NCBI GenBank assembly: GCA_900314165.1
Contig: OMUE01000090.1
Coordinates: 1-9,432, forward strand
Source of the DNA: an uncultured Acidaminococcus sp.
GTDB taxonomy: Bacteria; Bacillota_C; Negativicutes; Acidaminococcales; Acidaminococcaceae
DNA: 9,432 nucleotides
Direction: 5' to 3'
Made by a program: the position numbers and the translations under genes
Shown: one piece after another, positions 6,113-9,432 of the stretch
Position numbering within the stretch: position 1 is the stretch's first letter
Layout of the letters: the number at the start of each line of letters is the position of its first letter
Notes under the pieces: model-generated
Seen by the model: the letters and a program-made list of their open reading frames with translations, nothing else
Told to the model about the DNA's origin: nothing
Databases searched by the model: none

Positions 6113-6952
6113 ATGAAACTGTCACAGCTATCCGGAAGCACCCTGGTTCTGGGTGGTGCTATTTGTTGGAGTCTGAATTCACCCCTGGTCAAATATCTGA
6201 CTCTGGATCCACTTCTCATATGTGCCCTGCGCTCACTGATTGCAGGGCTGTTTCTGCTGCCGTTTCTTCGAACGAAACAGATTCGCTGGGATGGCTGGCT
6301 GTTCCTGTACTCCTTCTTCTATTGTGCCCTGTGCCTCAGCGTCATCGTATCTCTGTCTATGACGTCTGCGGCCATTGCCGTGGGCATGCAGTACACGGCT
6401 TCCATCTGGCTGTTCCTGATCAGTTGGCTGAAGACCAGGAGTTTCAGGCTCAGGCTCTTCCTGCCTGTGCTCATCATTATGATAGGTGTGGTATTCTTTA
6501 TGAAATCCGGTGGCTCCGGGGATTCCAATAGTACGGGCAACCTCATCGCCCTGTCGGAGGGTGTATTCTTTGCGGGCATGACCCTTACGGCGCCAAAGGT
6601 GACGAAGACCAATGCCCTCGGGCTGACGGCTCTGGGCAATCTCTTTACAGCTGTTCTTCTTTTCGCCGCCGTACCTGCAGCCAGAACCGGATTGTTCACG
6701 TTAAACAGCCTGGAATGGGGCCTTATGGTGATTTTAGGCATCGTCCAAGTGGCAGGAGGCTACGGCCTGTACAATCTGGGCATCACCAGGATTTCCGCCC
6801 AAAAAGCGTCTATACTGGCCCTATGGGAAATGCTCCTGGGGCCTCTATGGGTAGCCCTGTTCCTAGCCCTCTACCCCAGTCCCCAAGTCCTCAAAGGCTT
6901 TGCCATCATCCTGCTGGGTATCCTCCTGGACCACCGCCTGAATGCCGTGTAA
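6113..6952 (+). CDS. EamA/DMT-superfamily transporter (putative metabolite exporter)
   Basis: This 279-residue inner-membrane protein is the normal size for the 10-helix drug/metabolite transporters. It shows two EamA repeats, about residues 10-130 and 143-272. The first begins LVLGGAICWSLNSPLVKYL, the usual G-x-x-W-x-x-N/S-x-P/K pattern. The second ends in the family's segment ALWEMLLGPLWVALFL (236-251) before the last helix. A loop rich in Gly and Ser (132-142) separates the halves. AAGGAGA at 6098-6104, 8 bp before ATG, sets the start. It is transcribed away from the TetR operon from a consensus promoter, behind a long dyad, so it is probably regulated. Members export amino acids, nucleosides or other metabolites. 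Because its neighbours handle peptides, amino acid export is a reasonable guess, but the sequence does not fix the substrate. Confidence 0.9.
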   Translation: MKLSQLSGSTLVLGGAICWSLNSPLVKYLTLDPLLICALRSLIAGLFLLPFLRTKQIRWDGWLFLYSFFYCALCLSVIVSLSMTSAAIAVGMQYTASIWLFLISWLKTRSFRLRLFLPVLIIMIGVVFFMKSGGSGDSNSTGNLIALSEGVFFAGMTLTAPKVTKTNALGLTALGNLFTAVLLFAAVPAARTGLFTLNSLEWGLMVILGIVQVAGGYGLYNLGITRISAQKASILALWEMLLGPLWVALFLALYPSPQVLKGFAIILLGILLDHRLNAV

Positions 6953-6977
6953 GAAATTTAGCCAAGCTTGCAACAGA

Positions 6978-7020
6978 AAAGGCACTCCAATGACCAAGGA
7001 GTGCCTTTCATTCTTTATTT
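6978..7020. terminator. Bidirectional rho-independent terminator between eamA and the autotransporter
   Basis: An 11-bp perfect stem AAAGGCACTCC (6978-6988) pairs with 6998-7008 around a 9-nt loop. Forward, it is followed by the T-rich CATTCTTTATTT, which fits termination of eamA 25 bp after its stop. In reverse, the stem ends in a run of four T and then CTGTTG, giving a weaker tail for the autotransporter gene, whose stop codon is 14 bp away. It serves both convergent genes. Confidence 0.85.
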
Positions 7021-7022
7021 CA

Positions 7023-9432
7023 TTAGAACTCGAACCGTAATCCTGCATTAAATCTGTACTTCATGTCTACATCCGCACCGAAATTCTTTTCGGCATCAAA
7101 GTAGAATTGGACGCCGTCTTTGATACGCAGGTCCGTACCGATGCCTACAGTATACCAGGTATCACCCAGATCGTCGTTGTCCGTGAAGCGAACGTCATCG
7201 GCGATAGTGCTGGTGGCATCGCCCAGGAAGTCGTGAAGGATGGAAGCCTTCACATAAATCCTGCTGGGAGTCTTCCGTTCCGGATGGAGTTCCCGGGCCA
7301 GCAGGAAGCCCAGGCGCCCTACCAGACTATCCGCATTATCCTGGCTGACGTGGGCGCCATTCTTCGTGGTATAATCATCGCCCCACAGATAGTTATACGT
7401 CAGCTGAGCCTGAGGTTCAACGGTCCAGTTGTTGCCCAGCGCAAATCTCTTGCCGTATTCTGCCCCGATAGCCGTTGCCCAGTTTTCGAAATCCCCATGA
7501 TCACCATAAGAAGTATCATATTCGGAATCAATGCGGCCTACTTTGAACGTGTAATCCAGGAAGCTGTCGTCCTTCTTCACATTGGTGCCATACAACGCCA
7601 CGTCCGTCATCTTCTGATCTCCATGGCCTTCTGCATAGGAAGGTTTGCCCCACAGATGTTCCACGGCCAGGCCATAGTACCAATCCCCATTGGTGCGGAC
7701 GGCCTTCTTATCCACGCCCACCTGCAGGTTCTTGTAATTGCTGCGGAAGTCATGGCTGCCATCCCGTTCCAGCTTCATATTGTAGTAACGGGCCCAGACC
7801 CCTTCCTCATCTTCACCGTAGCGCAGTTCGCCCAATCTCTTGTGCAGGGCATCATTTTCCCGCCACAAGGCCAGGGCAGAGCTATAAGCCTTCCCGGGTA
7901 CCAGGCCGTTGGGGTTGACGACGTCATTCTTGCCGGGTTCCGTCGGTTTTTCCGGTTCTACAGGCTTATCCGGTTCTGTCGGTTTCTCCTGCTCCTTTAG
8001 GGTCAGGTACCAGTTGTCGTCACCTTTATAGGTGTCGGTGGTATCCGTATCCTTCTTTACCAACAGATTCTTATCCGTAATCTTGCTCTTCCGCATCACC
8101 GTCAGATTCTCATTAGGCTTGAACGTGGACGTATCCGCCCCGGTAGTAGCAAAATACAGCTTGCTGTCGTTGGTCATGCCCGTCAGGTCACTGTCATTGG
8201 TCAGGCTCACCTTATGAGTACCGCCGTCACCGGTTTTAGCAATAATATAGTCGCTATCCGTACCCTCCCGATATGTAGCTACGTTATCATCCTGATATTT
8301 CAAGTCCATGAGGAACGTGCCGGAACCGTTCAGTTCATTCAGGGTCAGTTTCCGAGCGCTGCCGGCCAGGGAAGCAATGGCACTCTCGGTACTGAATTTC
8401 AGGCTGTTGGCCTCAGAATCTGCCGTCAGGTTCCAGCGGGTAGAGTCATTGAGGGAAATATCCCCGTTGCCTTCAGCCTTACCGTCCCAAGTACTGGTGT
8501 CTTTCAAAGTTATAGTAGCTGTACCGCCATCATTGGCTGTCAGGTCCCCGGTCCAGTTGGCATTGCTGGCAAGGGTGATGTTGGTCTTTCCATCGTTGAC
8601 AGCATTCCCTTTTAATTTGGAATCGCTGCCCAGGATGGAAACATCGATAGTGGCATCCTTACCGGACTTCACATCGCCAGTAAGAGCGAAATTTTTACCT
8701 TTAGATGCAATGACGACTTTCGTATCCTTAGAATCATCCGTAACCTTGGCATCCTTATCATTGGCAATCACATCGCCGGTAATCGTTGAGCCATCCCCAT
8801 TGGCATTGATGGTAATCTGCGAGCCTTCTTCAGCCTTGACAGCCTTATTCGTACCGGAAGTGATGGTCACTTTGCCATCGGTCTTGTCATTGATATTGAT
8901 ATTGCCATTGAGGCCGTACAGCACTCTCCCGGCACCATTGATTTCCACGTCCTTGGCGTTTAAATTGACCTCGTACTTATCCGGCCAGCCATAACCGGAA
9001 AATACCGTACGGTCATACTTATTGGCCTTAGTCGTATTCAAGACAATCTTATCCGCCGTCAGGGATATGCCGGTACCATTGGGCGACGTTTTACTATCAG
9101 CCCCACGGGTGTTCCCTACTGCATATCTTTCATTGGCAGTAACCTCAATGGAACTTCCTTCACCGCCAGTAATTTTTATTCCGGCGCCATTATCGCTGAT
9201 ACCATAGCCGACTTCAGATTCGACGGTCAGCTTCTTAAAACCCGTAATGATAACCGTATCATTAGGGTTAGGAGCAGGGTCTTTATGACTTGTTTCTGTA
9301 AATATGGCGTGATGACCTGCTTTTACATCAATTGTCCCGGTTGCATGAATCACGCTGGCAGTGGCTTTGGCTGAATCCCAATGATCGCCGATGATAGCTT
9401 TATTATTCCAATTCGTAGTATTTTTATCAAAG
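7023..9432 (-). CDS. Autotransporter (type Va secretion) with beta-barrel domain, 5' end outside the window
   Basis: The visible 802 residues are the C-terminal part of a surface protein that carries itself across the outer membrane. Numbering from the first complete codon, residues 1 to about 480 are passenger: Gly/Asn/Asp/Thr-rich, free of cysteine, with short beta-strand repeats (for example ITLKDTSTWDG, then ISLNDSTRWNLTAD) typical of a right-handed beta-helix. This is followed by a pertactin-like segment LTLNELNGSGTFLMDL. A Pro/Glu/Lys linker (KPTEP, KPVEP, KPTEP) lies near 481-500. The rest, about 290 residues, is an autotransporter barrel of alternating aromatic strands ending FNAGLRFEF, a terminal Phe as the BAM machinery requires. 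The frame stays open to the window edge. The GTG at 9351-9353 is only an internal valine, so signal peptide and promoter are missing. No catalytic motif is visible, so adhesin or aggregation roles are possible but unproven. It marks the host as outer-membrane-bearing. Confidence 0.92.
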   Translation of the reverse strand, partial: FDKNTTNWNNKAIIGDHWDSAKATASVIHATGTIDVKAGHHAIFTETSHKDPAPNPNDTVIITGFKKLTVESEVGYGISDNGAGIKITGGEGSSIEVTANERYAVGNTRGADSKTSPNGTGISLTADKIVLNTTKANKYDRTVFSGYGWPDKYEVNLNAKDVEINGAGRVLYGLNGNININDKTDGKVTITSGTNKAVKAEEGSQITINANGDGSTITGDVIANDKDAKVTDDSKDTKVVIASKGKNFALTGDVKSGKDATIDVSILGSDSKLKGNAVNDGKTNITLASNANWTGDLTANDGGTATITLKDTSTWDGKAEGNGDISLNDSTRWNLTADSEANSLKFSTESAIASLAGSARKLTLNELNGSGTFLMDLKYQDDNVATYREGTDSDYIIAKTGDGGTHKVSLTNDSDLTGMTNDSKLYFATTGADTSTFKPNENLTVMRKSKITDKNLLVKKDTDTTDTYKGDDNWYLTLKEQEKPTEPDKPVEPEKPTEPGKNDVVNPNGLVPGKAYSSALALWRENDALHKRLGELRYGEDEEGVWARYYNMKLERDGSHDFRSNYKNLQVGVDKKAVRTNGDWYYGLAVEHLWGKPSYAEGHGDQKMTDVALYGTNVKKDDSFLDYTFKVGRIDSEYDTSYGDHGDFENWATAIGAEYGKRFALGNNWTVEPQAQLTYNYLWGDDYTTKNGAHVSQDNADSLVGRLGFLLARELHPERKTPSRIYVKASILHDFLGDATSTIADDVRFTDNDDLGDTWYTVGIGTDLRIKDGVQFYFDAEKNFGADVDMKYRFNAGLRFEF

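Noticed and set aside
7107..8000. Long forward open frame of 297 codons opposite the autotransporter barrel
   Set aside because: The reverse strand carries an obvious barrel domain across the whole stretch. The forward frame has no recognisable domain or ribosome site and reflects the codon bias of the reverse gene.
8308..8994. Forward open frame of 228 codons opposite the autotransporter passenger
   Set aside because: It is a Val/Ser/Leu-rich mirror of the repetitive Asn/Thr/Asp passenger codons, with no start signal or family motif.
9351..9353. GTG as the start of the autotransporter
   Set aside because: The frame upstream is open for another 26 codons to the window edge and the residues there continue the passenger style. 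No ribosome site or signal peptide follows the GTG.

Overview
The window looks like a chromosomal segment of a diderm (outer-membrane-bearing) member of the Firmicutes, most likely class Negativicutes. Strong AGGAGG-type ribosome binding sites and Firmicutes-like metabolic genes sit next to a classical type V autotransporter with a C-terminal beta-barrel. Base composition by eye is near 50-55% GC. An Acidaminococcus-like source is my best guess, but it is an inference and no marker gene proves it.

Left part (1-2060). A forward flavodoxin-fold iron-sulfur-type reductase (103-720) faces a reverse two-gene unit. That unit is a beta-class carbonic anhydrase (2013 to 1453) followed 29 bp later by a second, divergent flavodoxin-fold oxidoreductase (1423 to 758). 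Each unit starts from an extended -10 promoter.

Junction (2062-2223). A compact element of about 130 bp lies between the carbonic anhydrase promoter and the end of the next operon. It has 16-bp inverted ends, a hairpin with an outward T-tract at each side, and internal direct repeats. One of these hairpins is the probable terminator of the pepD operon.

Middle part (2224-5873, all reverse). A three-gene operon encodes a TetR-type regulator, a YfcC/DcuC-family carrier and a PepD-type (M20C) Xaa-His dipeptidase. Gaps are 46 and 16 bp. It reads as a regulated peptide or amino acid utilisation unit.

Control region (5874-6112). The tetR operon and a forward EamA/DMT exporter-like gene (6113-6952) diverge from overlapping promoters whose -35 boxes nearly coincide on opposite strands. 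Each leader carries its own structure: a 9-bp hairpin with a GTAA loop on the tetR side, and an 18-pair dyad built from two AATCRTGATT boxes on the eamA side. This dense control region is the most interesting part of the window. A plausible model is that the TetR protein senses amino acids or peptides and controls both import/hydrolysis and export, but this is inference.

Right part (6953-9432). A bidirectional terminator separates eamA from a large reverse autotransporter gene, which runs off the right edge of the window. Its signal peptide and N-terminal passenger are therefore missing here. No tRNA, rRNA, CRISPR array, insertion sequence or phage gene was found, and no gene-free stretch exceeds 300 bp.
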